This document shows, piece by piece, positions 1 to 9,060 of a stretch of 64,000 nucleotides of DNA. This stretch comes from Vicinamibacterales bacterium (GTDB taxonomy: Bacteria; Acidobacteriota; Vicinamibacteria; Vicinamibacterales; 2-12-FULL-66-21): positions 48,878 through 112,877 of the forward strand of contig DASSPH010000110.1 of assembly GCA_035699745.1 (NCBI GenBank), given 5' to 3'. Under the pieces are notes generated by a model. The model did no database searches. It had not been told where the DNA came from and saw only the letters and a program-made list of their open reading frames with translations. Position 1 is the stretch's first letter. The number at the start of each line of letters is the position of its first letter. Both the position numbers and the translations under genes were made by a program.

Positions 1-1511
1 ACCCAGATGTATTCCCACGCCGCGCTGCCGGCGAGCGCGAGAACAGCCATCAGCATGACGATCGCCGTTTCGCCGCTCGACACCGCGCCGGCGAGGAGAT
101 AGAGGAGCAGCGGCAGCACGCCGCCGGCCGCGATCACGACACTCCAGAACAGCGGCGCGTACGCGCCCCGCCGAATCGTGTGCAGGGCGAGCTCGTGATG
201 GCGGGTCGGGCTGGAGGCCAGCAGGTTCTCGAACACGACGATCATCAAATGCATCAGCAGACTGAAAAAGAGCACGGCCGCCAGCACCACCGACGCGTCC
301 GGCGAGCCGACGTGAAAGACCTGGTTGATGCCGAGCAGGACAGCGGCACCGGCGACCCCGGACTGCGCGATCAGATGAATCGCCGCGTGGGGCCCCTGCC
401 AGAGATCGCGCCCAAGTCCCTGGGCGAAAAGGAAGCCTGTATACGCCGTCGCCAGGGTCGCGAACACGATCGCCGGCGCCAGCAGCACGCTGACGACGCC
501 CTCGCCGGCGTACCCACCGAGCCACCCGGCTCCCAGCCACAGCGTGCTGATGGCGCCATGGGCGACGAGGAACCATGTGCCCCAGACGAGCCATGATCGC
601 CAGTTCGGTCGCGTGAGGATGTAGTAGAAGCGTGCCGGGCGCTCGAGATCGGCGATCAGGACGGCGGTCGTCGCGGCAAGGAACAGGAGCGACAGCGCGG
701 GCGCCACCAGCATCGTCAACGCGGTTCGCTCGGCGGACAGAATCCAGAGCAGCGCCGCCACGAGCATCACTCCGGTCGACACCGCCTTCATGAACAGATA
801 GAGGACCATGTCGATCCCCCACGGTTTGCCATGCGGGACGTCATAGTCGACGCGCGGTTCGGCCGGCGACGCCGGATCCTCGTCCGGCGCCCCCACCGGC
901 CGCAGGTGAACCTCGCCCTCGCGGTAGTACAGCGGGCGTACCGCCGCTTCCGGCCGGATCGCACTCTCCTCGGCGCCGAGATAGAAGATCTTCGGTCCCG
1001 TGCCCTTCTCGGGCTTGCGCACCATGAACGCCTCGCGCTGCACGATGCGCGCGACCTCGCTCGCCGGGTCGTCCAGATCGCCGAAGATCCGGCACTCGGT
1101 CGGACACACGCTCACGCACGCCGGCAGCAGCTTGTTCTCGACCCGGTTCGCGCAGAAGTTGCACTTCTCGGCGGTGTGCGTGTTCGGGTCGATGAACAGC
1201 TGATCGTACGGGCACGCCTCCATACAGGCGCGGCAGCCGATGCAACTGTCGCCATGGAGATCGACAATCCCGTCGCGGCGCTTGAACAGGGCGCTCGTCG
1301 GGCAGATGCGCACGCACGGGGCGTCAGCGCACTGATTGCAGAGGACCGGGAAGAAGAAGCGGCGGGTGTCCGGGAAGGCGCCTTTCTCGACCGTCTTCAC
1401 CCAACATCGATTCACGCCAATCGGAATCTCGTGTTCGGCTTTGCAGGCGATGGTGCAGGCATGACATCCGATGCACTTTCGGAGGTCGATGGCGAAGCCG
1501 TAATTGGCCAT
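1..1511 (-). CDS. Ferredoxin-NrfD fusion, electron-transfer and membrane quinone subunit (3' truncated)
   Basis: The protein begins MANYGFAIDLRKCIGCHACT and carries four cysteine clusters typical of the DmsB/NrfB/PhsB four-[4Fe-4S] ferredoxin (CIGCHACTIAC, CNQCADAPC, CIGCRACMEAC, CNFCANR) within about the first 190 residues. It continues without a stop into a hydrophobic NrfD/PsrC-like domain of several membrane segments, and is cut by the window edge after about 503 codons. In the family the ferredoxin relays electrons between a cytoplasmic or periplasmic molybdopterin enzyme and a quinone-binding NrfD anchor; here both parts lie on one chain. The catalytic subunit, if present, must lie left of the window. 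The ATG is 12 nt after the methyltransferase stop and has no good ribosome binding site. Substrate is unknown; polysulfide, thiosulfate, nitrite or sulfoxide reduction are all possible. Confidence 0.85.
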   Translation of the reverse strand, partial: MANYGFAIDLRKCIGCHACTIACKAEHEIPIGVNRCWVKTVEKGAFPDTRRFFFPVLCNQCADAPCVRICPTSALFKRRDGIVDLHGDSCIGCRACMEACPYDQLFIDPNTHTAEKCNFCANRVENKLLPACVSVCPTECRIFGDLDDPASEVARIVQREAFMVRKPEKGTGPKIFYLGAEESAIRPEAAVRPLYYREGEVHLRPVGAPDEDPASPAEPRVDYDVPHGKPWGIDMVLYLFMKAVSTGVMLVAALLWILSAERTALTMLVAPALSLLFLAATTAVLIADLERPARFYYILTRPNWRSWLVWGTWFLVAHGAISTLWLGAGWLGGYAGEGVVSVLLAPAIVFATLATAYTGFLFAQGLGRDLWQGPHAAIHLIAQSGVAGAAVLLGINQVFHVGSPDASVVLAAVLFFSLLMHLMIVVFENLLASSPTRHHELALHTIRRGAYAPLFWSVVIAAGGVLPLLLYLLAGAVSSGETAIVMLMAVLALAGSAAWEYIW

Positions 1512-1523
1512 GGAGCAGAAAAA

Positions 1524-4500
1524 CTATATCGCATCCCGCGTGCGCCGAAACGCGGCGAGCGCGGCGGTTCGCTCCGACTCGCTCACGAGCGGAAAGGTCG
1601 CGAGCACGTGAATCACATCTTCCTCGCCGAGTCCATAGGCGATCGCCGCGAGCGCGTGAACCTCGGCGCGCGCAGCCTCGTCGTCTGCGGCGGCGCGCGC
1701 CAGCGACGCGATGCGCGTGAAGAGCACGGACTCGCGAGGCACTCTCGGCACCGGCAGCTGGTGGATGACGGCGGCAGGCACGTGCGTGCCGCCCCGCAGG
1801 CGCACCAGATAGTTGGCGGCAAAGCTGTTGAAGATCCCGCACAGAAACCACTGCAGCGTCTCGTCCACGCGGTCGCGCAGGCAGAAAATCGTATGCGTGG
1901 TGACGACGCGCGCCGGGATCATCGCCGCGATCAGTGTGAGCCGGTTGGTGGACGAGGCCACCTCGCGATAGCCGAGGCGCGGCCCTTCGAAGCGATCGCC
2001 GAGCAGCCGCGCCGCCGCCGCGGAGCCGATGAAGGCGCGCGCCTCTTCGACACGGAGACGATACGGATCGAGCAGCTTGCCTTCCACGATCGGCAGGCCC
2101 GCCGCGGCGAAGTTCGGCGCGTCGTCCGTCGCGTTCAGCTCGCGGCCGAACCGGACCCGCCAGCCATCGTCGCCGGCGAGCGCCGGAGCGAGCGTGAGGA
2201 TGCGCGCCAGAATTGCGCGATCGCGCTCGTGCTCCAGGTCCGGTACGGCGAGCCCTTCGCCGCTGAACCGGCGCACGAGCGCCAGCGGCACGGCAATGGC
2301 CGACGGCACCGATCCCGCATCCGGCACGTCGTCCAGCGCGTCGGCGCTGCGAATGCCGCACCGCATCTGCAATGCGGCGGTCGACCCGGCGGCCGAAGCG
2401 GTGATCAGCGAGAACCGCAGACCGCGATGAATCGGAAACAGCGCGTCGCGATTGTCGAGTCCGAGCACGGCGTCCACCGCGAAGCCGTCGAACAGCCGCC
2501 GGCGCAGAGCCGCGCAGCCGTGATCGGCGAGCAGCCCCGACGGCATCAGCATGCCGACGCGTCCGCCGGGTCGCGTCAGTTGGAGCATTCGCTCGGCGAA
2601 CAGTTGATACAGATTGGCGTGCCCCGTGCCCTGGAGCGCGTAGCAGCCGGACTCGCGGGAAAAGGCCGACAAGCCTCGGGCCGCCGCCCAGGGCGGATTG
2701 CCCACTACCGCATCGAAACCGGCCCGCTCGAGCGGCTGGCCCGAGGCGTCGAAGTAGATCTCGGGGAACTCGAGCTGCCAGTGGAAGAACCGGTGGGACG
2801 CGGCGAGTCTGGCGGACGCGTCCCTCCACCGTGCTTCCACGGCGGGAGGAAGACCCGATGCCTCGCCGCGCAGCGCGCTGCTGAACGCCGTCCAGGCCCG
2901 GCCGCCTGGCGCGGTCTCGCCGTCCGGCCAGAACCATGCCGCGCACCACGCGTCCGCGAGCACACGCCACGGCGCGAGAGGTCCGTGCTCCCCGGCGAGC
3001 CGGTCCATCGAGCGCTCCTTCCCTCTCACGACGGTCGCTGAGTCGTCGGGAGTCATGGCGAGCGCCGCACGCATTTCCACCGACGCTCCGATGCGGGCGA
3101 CGAGCGCCTCGGCGTCGAACAAGGGCAGCGGCTGCCCTGGCCGCCGGCTGCCGCGGCCGGGCGGCTGCCGCGCCATATCCGCCGCCGACGCCCCGACCAG
3201 GCTGTTGCCGCTCCGCAAATGGTGATCGAGAAACGACAGCGGCCGGTCGGCGGCAAGCGTGCACAGCCAGAGCGACAGCCTGGCGAGCTGCACGGCCATG
3301 GGATTCACGTCGACTCCGTACAGGCAGCGCTGGGCCACCAGTCGTCTGAAACCGGCGCGATCGGCCGCCGTGAGGTCCGCACGGGAGGCCTCACCGCTCG
3401 CGATCAGCGCCTCCTCGTAGGCATCCGCCGTGAAACGGCACGCCGCCACCAGAAAGGCGCCGCTTCCCATCGCGGGATCGATGACGCGCAGGGACAGGAT
3501 CTCCTGCGGTGAGCGGCCGCGCACCAGCGGCGCCAGCGTCCGGCGGACGAGGTACTCGGTGATGGCGCGAGGGGTATAGAAGGTGCCGGTCGGCTTGCGC
3601 CGCGGCTCGCCCGGTGTGAAATCCAGCACGCGCTCGTACACGGCGCCAAGCTGCTCGACGCCGAGATCGAGGTAGGAGATGCGCTCGCGGCGGTCCGCGC
3701 CCGGACGCGTCGTGACCGCCAGGAGCACGTCGCGCGCCACGCTGTCGTCGACGACGAACGAGTCCGCCAGTGGTGCGGCCGCCGGCGCGAAGAGCCGCCC
3801 GTTGAAGGGGACGACGTGCAGCGATCCCGCGGCGCAGCCGCGATGCGCGAGGCGAGCGATCGCCTGGAGCGACTGCCACAGTCCCACGGGTGCGGCGCGC
3901 GACTCGACGGCAGGTCGGAGGGACTCGATCGTGTAGCTCTCCCGATAGACCGGATGCCATTGGGGCACCAGGCCGCGCGCCTCCGCGAACAGCAGGAAGA
4001 GAATGCGGTAGACGACGGTGAGCGCATCGGCGAACGAGACGGCCGGATCGGGGGGACGTCTGCGTCCGCGCGCGAACCCATCCACCAGCCGCGCCAGCGC
4101 CTCGCGAACGCCGTTCTGCAGCGAGCGCCCGACGGCCGCGCAGTGACGGTCGGATGCGGCGACGATCCGTTCGAGCGTCGCAAGCGGCGTGTCGGCGTCG
4201 GCATCGAACAACCGCCGCGTGGCCGCAAGCGCCGTGTCATCGTCTTCCAGGCGCAGCAGATCGAGGTCGAGCGAACGCCGCGTGTACGCGCGCGTCGCGT
4301 CCACCAGGCGCGCGGTCGTGCCATTGCTGCCAATCCACCAGCGTGCACGGACTGGCGCGTCCCGTCGGGTGCGGCGGCGCAGCCGGTGGAGATCGGCTCC
4401 CCAGCCGCCCGCCGCCGCTACCGCTGCGGCAGTACTGCCGCGACCCGCAGCCGCGACGACCTCGGTCGAATCCCCGCGCAGGATCTGCACGTCCAAACCG

Positions 4501-4682
4501 AGAACGTTCAGGATCGGTCCGAGCTGATGATCGAAGATCTGGCGCGCCGTGCTCGCGGGGCCGAGCGCCCGCCGGGCCTCGGCCAGCGTCCGTCTCAGCG
4601 GCGCGATCCGCGCGTCGAACGTACCGAGCTCCTCCAGCAGCTCGACGGACGCCAGCGAACCGCCGATGCTCTTCAGCGCCAC
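1524..4682 (-). CDS. Eco57I-type N6-adenine DNA methyltransferase (DrmMI/type IIG-like)
   Basis: This 1052-residue protein has the adenine-methyltransferase signature: a GTFYTPRAITEYLV segment (about 366), SAM-binding motif I DPAMGSGAFL (402-411), the YGVDVNP segment (about 455) and the catalytic NPPW (662-665). FFHWQLEFPEIYFD just before motif IV is characteristic of the Eco57I class. The first 350 residues resemble the N-terminal region of type IIG enzymes but I see no convincing PD-(D/E)xK active site, so cleavage activity is doubtful. The reading frame is open further upstream, but I chose GTG at 4682 because it overlaps the helicase stop (GTG and TGA interleaved over 10 nt) and the upstream residues are Arg-rich out-of-frame sequence of the helicase gene. 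The pair is probably an anti-phage DNA modification system. Confidence 0.9.
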   Translation of the reverse strand: MALKSIGGSLASVELLEELGTFDARIAPLRRTLAEARRALGPASTARQIFDHQLGPILNVLGLDVQILRGDSTEVVAAAGRGSTAAAVAAAGGWGADLHRLRRRTRRDAPVRARWWIGSNGTTARLVDATRAYTRRSLDLDLLRLEDDDTALAATRRLFDADADTPLATLERIVAASDRHCAAVGRSLQNGVREALARLVDGFARGRRRPPDPAVSFADALTVVYRILFLLFAEARGLVPQWHPVYRESYTIESLRPAVESRAAPVGLWQSLQAIARLAHRGCAAGSLHVVPFNGRLFAPAAAPLADSFVVDDSVARDVLLAVTTRPGADRRERISYLDLGVEQLGAVYERVLDFTPGEPRRKPTGTFYTPRAITEYLVRRTLAPLVRGRSPQEILSLRVIDPAMGSGAFLVAACRFTADAYEEALIASGEASRADLTAADRAGFRRLVAQRCLYGVDVNPMAVQLARLSLWLCTLAADRPLSFLDHHLRSGNSLVGASAADMARQPPGRGSRRPGQPLPLFDAEALVARIGASVEMRAALAMTPDDSATVVRGKERSMDRLAGEHGPLAPWRVLADAWCAAWFWPDGETAPGGRAWTAFSSALRGEASGLPPAVEARWRDASARLAASHRFFHWQLEFPEIYFDASGQPLERAGFDAVVGNPPWAAARGLSAFSRESGCYALQGTGHANLYQLFAERMLQLTRPGGRVGMLMPSGLLADHGCAALRRRLFDGFAVDAVLGLDNRDALFPIHRGLRFSLITASAAGSTAALQMRCGIRSADALDDVPDAGSVPSAIAVPLALVRRFSGEGLAVPDLEHERDRAILARILTLAPALAGDDGWRVRFGRELNATDDAPNFAAAGLPIVEGKLLDPYRLRVEEARAFIGSAAAARLLGDRFEGPRLGYREVASSTNRLTLIAAMIPARVVTTHTIFCLRDRVDETLQWFLCGIFNSFAANYLVRLRGGTHVPAAVIHQLPVPRVPRESVLFTRIASLARAAADDEAARAEVHALAAIAYGLGEEDVIHVLATFPLVSESERTAALAAFRRTRDAI

Positions 4683-7120
4683 AGAATCAGCACCGCCGAG
4701 ACGCCGCAACTCAGATGCAGGGGCCGCGATCGTTCGAGGCGCTCGATCTCGCCGAGGTGCGTCTGCCGCAGCCGATCCTCGGTCGTGACGATCCGCGCCG
4801 CTTCCGCCAGAGCGCGGCGGTCGAACAAGCCCGGCTGAACCGCGGCGCGGTCGCGCGGCCGATCGCTCAGCTCCCGCTCCCGCGCGGCCATCGCAGCTGC
4901 CGCCGCGTCGTGCGCGTCGCAGACGCCCGCGAACCAGACGTCGACGGCAGGAAGACGCGAGGTGTTCAGCCGCTCGATGACCGGCGCCGCGGCGCGGCGC
5001 ACGTCGCCGGCGGTGCAGGGCCGGCAGGGACTGGCCTCGAGATGCAGCAGGAACTGGCGCACGGCGACGGGGAAGCCCTCGATCGTTCGCGCGGTACACG
5101 ACAGGGCAGCGACGTACCCGGGCGGCGGCGTGCCGGCTCTCGCACGCATGCTGCTGACGAGGACGTTCCGGCCGCTGTCATCGCGCGTCCCGGCGATGCG
5201 GCGGTGCGCCGCGATCTGACGTGCGGCTTCACCCGACCGTCCCGGATCGCCATCGTGACGAAGGATCGCCACGGTGTCGTTCTCCCGGCCGTCCGGCAGG
5301 GCCTCGACGGCATCGCCGCCGATGACGATCCCGGCGGTGCGTGCGTCGTCGAGAAACGCGCCGAGACGGTCGTCCGCCCCCAGCGCGGCAACGATGCGCG
5401 AGAGCCGCCGCGCGAGGTTCCCGATCACCAGATCCTCGGCGGTGTCGCGGGCGGTGAGCGTCAGCGCATGGACCGTGCGCCGCTGCCCGATGCGATCGAC
5501 GCGGCCGATGCGCTGCTCCAGTCGTGCCGGATTCCACGGCAGCTCGTAGTTGACGACCATCCGGCAGTGTTCGTGAAGGTTGAGTCCCTCGGCCGCCGCG
5601 TCGGTCGCGAGCAGCAGGCCGCCCTCGGCATTGAACCGCCGTTGAACGGCGGCGCGATCCGGCGAGGCGAGCCCGCCGTGCAGCTGCAGCGATGGCGGGA
5701 GAGCGGCCGCGATCTGCAGCAGCGTGTCGCGATATTCGGTGAAGACGACGAGCGATTCGCGCGGAACCCGCCCGACCAACCGGCGCAGGTAGCGCAGCTT
5801 CGAGTCGGTTCCGGCGGCGGCGTCTGCCGCGGCGATGAGGGCGGCCAGGCAGCGGTGCTCCCGTGCTGCGTCGGCCAGCCCCGGAGCCGCCAGCGAGCCG
5901 GGCGCGACCTCGTCGTCGAGCGGATCATCGTCTTCGAACAGCGCCAGTTGACGGGGAATCCTGCCGCGCCCCTGCAGGAGCGCGAGGCGCCGTCGCAGCG
6001 ACTGCGCGGCCGCCGCCGGCGACGACAGCGCCCTCTTGCGCAGGATCGTGACCGCAAGCCTGGCGGCGTCGCGGTCCGCGAGCGGCTCGTTCCACACGTC
6101 CCGGCTGTAGCGCTCGAGCAGCCGCTGAAAGCGCCCCTCGACGCCGGAGGTGCGCACCCGCGCGAACCGGTGCCGCCGCCGGCGCGCATCGCCGACGTCG
6201 GCGCGCGAGCGCCGGAACATCAGCGGCGGCGCCGCCGCAGGAGTCGCACCGATCGACGCGAGCGACGCGAACGATCCCGGGGTCCCCGAATATGGCGTGG
6301 CGGTGATCGCAACGACGCGGCGCGATCTCGCCGCAAACCGCTGCAGCGCGGTGTGACGGTCGGTCGGCGCCGCGGCCGTGTGCGCTTCGTCGACGACCAG
6401 CAGATCCCAGACATGCGAGGCGATCCCCTCCGCTACGTCGGGCCGCTTCAGGAAGTCGATCGATCCGACATAGATGCCGGGCGCCGTCCACGGGCTCGAG
6501 TCGCCGGGAATGTCCGCGACCGTGTTGCGCAACCAGCGCGCGTCGACCACGGAGAGCTGGAGGTTGAAGCGCCCGGCCAGTTCTGACGCCCACTGGTGCC
6601 GAACGCCCGCCGGTACGGCGAGCAGGATCCGCGCGTCGGGATCGCGCGCCAGGACGTCGCTCACAATCCACCCGGCCTGAATCGTCTTGCCCAATCCCAC
6701 TTCGTCGGCGAGCAGCAGGCGGCAGACGCCTCCCGCGGCCGCAACCGCGGGCGCGAGTTGAAAGGCGATGAGATCGGCCGAGGATCGCCTGCTTCGAGGG
6801 GTCAGCGGGTCGATCGTGCGCGCGGCGTCTCGAAGCACCGACGCCGCCCAGACACGCAGACGAACGGCGCGCGGCCGCCGCTGATCGGCGCAGACGGCCG
6901 GCCGGTCGAACGGCCACAGGAGAATCCGCCTGGTGCCGTCCGCCTCTCGCGTGAGGTGGAGTTCGTCGCAATCGGTGTGGCGGACCGTCGTCTCGAGCCG
7001 ACACCGATGGCCGCGCGCCACGACCCAGGCCCCCGCACTGAGCGCACGTGGCAGCGGCTGCGATGGCGCAGGAAAGGCGTCTTCGCGCGTATTGCGATCG
7101 TCGATCGAATTTGCCGGCAT
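4673..7120 (-). CDS. SNF2-family helicase (DrmD/RapA-like)
   Basis: The 815-residue product contains the SF2/SNF2 ATPase motifs in order: Walker A DEVGLGKT (139-146), DEAH box (244-247), motif III TATP (273-276), and in the second RecA lobe GLLLATDAAAEGLNL (about 501) and the arginine-finger motif QRIGRVDRIGQ (536-546). The N-terminal segment ending in LLWPFDRP resembles the head of DISARM DrmD helicases. It translocates on DNA using ATP. Translational coupling to the adenine methyltransferase downstream suggests a shared role in self/non-self DNA discrimination. There is no DUF1998 (DrmB), DrmA or phospholipase D (DrmC) gene in the window, so this is not a recognisable complete DISARM locus. 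Confidence 0.88.
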   Translation of the reverse strand: MPANSIDDRNTREDAFPAPSQPLPRALSAGAWVVARGHRCRLETTVRHTDCDELHLTREADGTRRILLWPFDRPAVCADQRRPRAVRLRVWAASVLRDAARTIDPLTPRSRRSSADLIAFQLAPAVAAAGGVCRLLLADEVGLGKTIQAGWIVSDVLARDPDARILLAVPAGVRHQWASELAGRFNLQLSVVDARWLRNTVADIPGDSSPWTAPGIYVGSIDFLKRPDVAEGIASHVWDLLVVDEAHTAAAPTDRHTALQRFAARSRRVVAITATPYSGTPGSFASLASIGATPAAAPPLMFRRSRADVGDARRRRHRFARVRTSGVEGRFQRLLERYSRDVWNEPLADRDAARLAVTILRKRALSSPAAAAQSLRRRLALLQGRGRIPRQLALFEDDDPLDDEVAPGSLAAPGLADAAREHRCLAALIAAADAAAGTDSKLRYLRRLVGRVPRESLVVFTEYRDTLLQIAAALPPSLQLHGGLASPDRAAVQRRFNAEGGLLLATDAAAEGLNLHEHCRMVVNYELPWNPARLEQRIGRVDRIGQRRTVHALTLTARDTAEDLVIGNLARRLSRIVAALGADDRLGAFLDDARTAGIVIGGDAVEALPDGRENDTVAILRHDGDPGRSGEAARQIAAHRRIAGTRDDSGRNVLVSSMRARAGTPPPGYVAALSCTARTIEGFPVAVRQFLLHLEASPCRPCTAGDVRRAAAPVIERLNTSRLPAVDVWFAGVCDAHDAAAAAMAARERELSDRPRDRAAVQPGLFDRRALAEAARIVTTEDRLRQTHLGEIERLERSRPLHLSCGVSAVLILWR

Positions 7121-7201
7121 TTCCGCGGGGTGGCGATCTGCGCCGCCCGGCGGATGGCAATGGACGTGCCGCGGCCCGCGGCCGATTCGGCGTCGCGCGG
7201 G

Positions 7202-8497
7202 CTACGCGGACGCCTGGACCGCGTCCTGGTCCGGCGATACCGGCACCCGAACGCGCCGAATGCGGACCCCGCGCGCATATGCGACCGAGGCGACGGTGGA
7301 TGGCACTGCGAGCGACGAGATCAACGACCGCACGTCGTCGCTCGTTACGGCGGCCCCCTTCACCGGGCGCGGTGCGTCGCTGCGCGCCCACCGTGCCAGC
7401 GGGCCGAGACGATCGCGGCCGCTGCCGTCCGACGGCCTGGACCGCTGCAGCAGATCCTGCAGGTGAACGCGTCCGGTGAGCTTCGGCAGGCGGTCCGCGA
7501 CCGCCTTCGGTCTCGGCGCGTCGGCCGGCCTGGCGCTCTTCTTCGCCGGCGCCGGCGGTGGCGCGGACTCGGCAGGCGTGTCGGTCTGCGCCGCGACCGG
7601 TCGCGGCGCCTTGGCCGGCGGCTCATCGGCCCTGGCCGGAACGGCAAGGGCGGACGTGAACGCCTCCAGGGTGGGCGCGATCGGCGGCTGGATCGCCACC
7701 GGCTCCGGCGGCGGTTCTGCCGCGGCCGGCTTGACGATCGGCGGCTCGAACGCCGCGGGCTCGACGATCGGTACATCCGCCGCGGGCCTGACGATCGGTT
7801 CGTCGATCGCGGGCATGATGATCGACGGCGCCTCCGCAGCCGGGGCGGTGACGACGGGTGCCGGTGCCGGTGCCGGGGCGGGCGCGGGCCCGCGCTTGTG
7901 AGCGGCCGGCTTCTCGGACGACTTCGACGACCGCGAGGACGATGCCGGCTTCCATTCGAACGGGGAAGACCACGCCGACTCCGGCGCCGCCGGCTCCTCG
8001 GGATCCGCGGTCGCCGCCTGCGACGGGACCGCAGGGCCGGGACGGTGCGCCTGCGCCGTGTACGACGTCTGCGCCAGCAGCAGCTTCTTGTCCGCCGCCT
8101 GCTGCAGGTAGACGCGGATCTCGTCCGCGAACAGATCGGGATCGCATCCGGAGACCTGCGCCGGGTCCTTCTTGCGGCGGAAGGCCGAGAACAGGCCGCG
8201 CGAGCCGGTGTCGTCGCCGGCGTCGAGCGACGAGGCGAGCTGCGGAATCGTGTGCGTCTGCAGGTGGCCGGCGTGCTCGAGCGTCTTCAGGTGCGCGATC
8301 AGTTCGTCTTCGTCACGCGGCGACAGCAGCGCGCTGAGCAGCAGCACGTCCGGCATGCTGGTGCGCATCGCCTGGATCGCCGCGTCCCGCGAGTCGACGA
8401 CGACGACGTCGGCGAGCGCCTTCTCGCGGACGATGCGTTTGACGATGGCGGCCTGGCGAAGATCGGGCTCGATCGCGAGTACTAGCGGCTGCGGCAC
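7202..8497 (-). CDS. Receiver-like N-terminal domain with long Pro/Ala-rich linker, function unknown
   Basis: Residues 1-120 look like a response-regulator receiver fold (VLAIEPDLRQ, DVVVVDSRD, PDVLLLSALLSP), but the phosphoacceptor region is atypical. After a KLLLAQTSY segment the protein is a low-complexity Pro/Ala-rich linker (about 170-340). It ends in a short basic domain containing LTGRVHLQDLLQRSR and the terminal VASVAYARGVRIRRVRVP. It starts with GTG immediately after the TAA of the two-TM gene, so both are translated together from the leftward sigma-54 promoter. The position opposite the pilus operon suggests a role in pilus regulation or assembly; that is inference. I do not recognise a named family. 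Confidence 0.7.
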   Translation of the reverse strand: MPQPLVLAIEPDLRQAAIVKRIVREKALADVVVVDSRDAAIQAMRTSMPDVLLLSALLSPRDEDELIAHLKTLEHAGHLQTHTIPQLASSLDAGDDTGSRGLFSAFRRKKDPAQVSGCDPDLFADEIRVYLQQAADKKLLLAQTSYTAQAHRPGPAVPSQAATADPEEPAAPESAWSSPFEWKPASSSRSSKSSEKPAAHKRGPAPAPAPAPAPVVTAPAAEAPSIIMPAIDEPIVRPAADVPIVEPAAFEPPIVKPAAAEPPPEPVAIQPPIAPTLEAFTSALAVPARADEPPAKAPRPVAAQTDTPAESAPPPAPAKKSARPADAPRPKAVADRLPKLTGRVHLQDLLQRSRPSDGSGRDRLGPLARWARSDAPRPVKGAAVTSDDVRSLISSLAVPSTVASVAYARGVRIRRVRVPVSPDQDAVQASA

Positions 8498-8770
8498 TTA
8501 ACTCTTGACCATGAAGATCGTCAGCACGATGCCCACCGTGGCGAAGACCACCAGCGGTGCGTTCTCGATGCTCTGATACTTCGCCGCGGTCCACAGCGCG
8601 TCGACGAGATCGGAAACGCGGCTGCTCAAGGGCGCGACGCTCGCCGTGCTGCTCATGAGTCCGGACACGTGGTCGCGCACGCGGGCGTCGACCGACACCA
8701 GGGCGAACATGATCCCGGCGAAGACCACCGCGGAAAGCGCACCCTGACGCTTTGCGAATTGCAGGTTCAT
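8498..8770 (-). CDS. Small two-transmembrane protein
   Basis: The 90-residue product has a hydrophobic helix at about 11-27 (ALSAVVFAGIMFALVSV), a polar middle part with DARVRDHVSG, and a second helix at about 71-88 (PLVVFATVGIVLTIFMV), so it is probably an inner-membrane hairpin. It is preceded by a purine-rich ribosome binding site (GAGAGGGGG) and a sigma-54 type promoter about 40 nt upstream. It is head-to-head with the Flp pilin gene across a 401-nt control region and directly abuts the receiver-like gene. I do not recognise the family. Tad loci often carry small membrane accessory proteins, which is the likeliest context. Confidence 0.7.
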   Translation of the reverse strand: MNLQFAKRQGALSAVVFAGIMFALVSVDARVRDHVSGLMSSTASVAPLSSRVSDLVDALWTAAKYQSIENAPLVVFATVGIVLTIFMVKS

Positions 8771-8807
8771 AGCGGTTTCCCCCTCTCAGGGCTCGCATCC
8801 TTTAATC

Positions 8808-8822
8808 GCAAGTGACGTGCCG
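8808..8822 (-). promoter_or_regulatory. Sigma-54 (-24/-12) promoter, leftward
   Basis: Read on the minus strand the site is CGGCACG-TCAC-TTGC, which matches the RpoN consensus TGGCACG-N4-TTGC at all but the first base, with correct GG to GC spacing. The predicted start of transcription is near 8796, about 26 nt before the two-TM gene. Confidence 0.7.
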
Positions 8823-8853
8823 TCGGCGGATCGCGCGAGATCCGGCGGAAATC

Positions 8854-8865
8854 CGCACATGTGCG
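8854..8865. promoter_or_regulatory. 12-bp palindrome, candidate activator site
   Basis: CGCACATGTGCG is a perfect palindrome located about 180 nt upstream of the rightward sigma-54 promoter, a normal distance for an enhancer-binding protein. Identity of any binding protein is unknown. Confidence 0.35.
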
Positions 8866-9045
8866 CGATTGGGGCCCGGCGCCGCGCCCGGCGAACCACG
8901 AAATTCGCGTCGGCGGATACGAAACTGGCGTGGCGGCGGGCCGCCGGCGGGCGCCGCCCGGCGCACGAACCGGCCGGTGGGGATCGCCGCAACTCACGGA
9001 CGTGAAGGATGTTGCAGGCACATCGCACCGGCGCGGCACCGCCCG

Positions 9046-9060
9046 TGGCACGTCGGTTGC
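9046..9060 (+). promoter_or_regulatory. Sigma-54 (-24/-12) promoter of the pilin operon
   Basis: TGGCACGTCGGTTGC is a full match to the RpoN consensus TGGCACG-N4-TTGC. Transcription would start near 9072 and leave a leader of about 100 nt before the first pilin gene. It implies that pilin synthesis needs a sigma-54 activator. Confidence 0.85.

Noticed and set aside
831..3041. 736-codon open frame on the plus strand
   Set aside because: It is the antisense of the methyltransferase, is Arg/Ala-rich without any domain, and the opposite frame has all expected motifs.
4154..6586. 810-codon open frame on the plus strand
   Set aside because: Antisense of the SNF2 helicase and methyltransferase start; composition is typical of GC-rich shadow frames.
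1524..7120. Calling a full DISARM system
   Set aside because: Only the helicase and methyltransferase are present; the core drmA, drmB and drmC genes are not in the window.
6596..8485. 629-codon open frame on the plus strand
   Set aside because: Antisense of the receiver-like gene; long Arg/Gly repeats mirror the Pro/Ala linker of the true protein.
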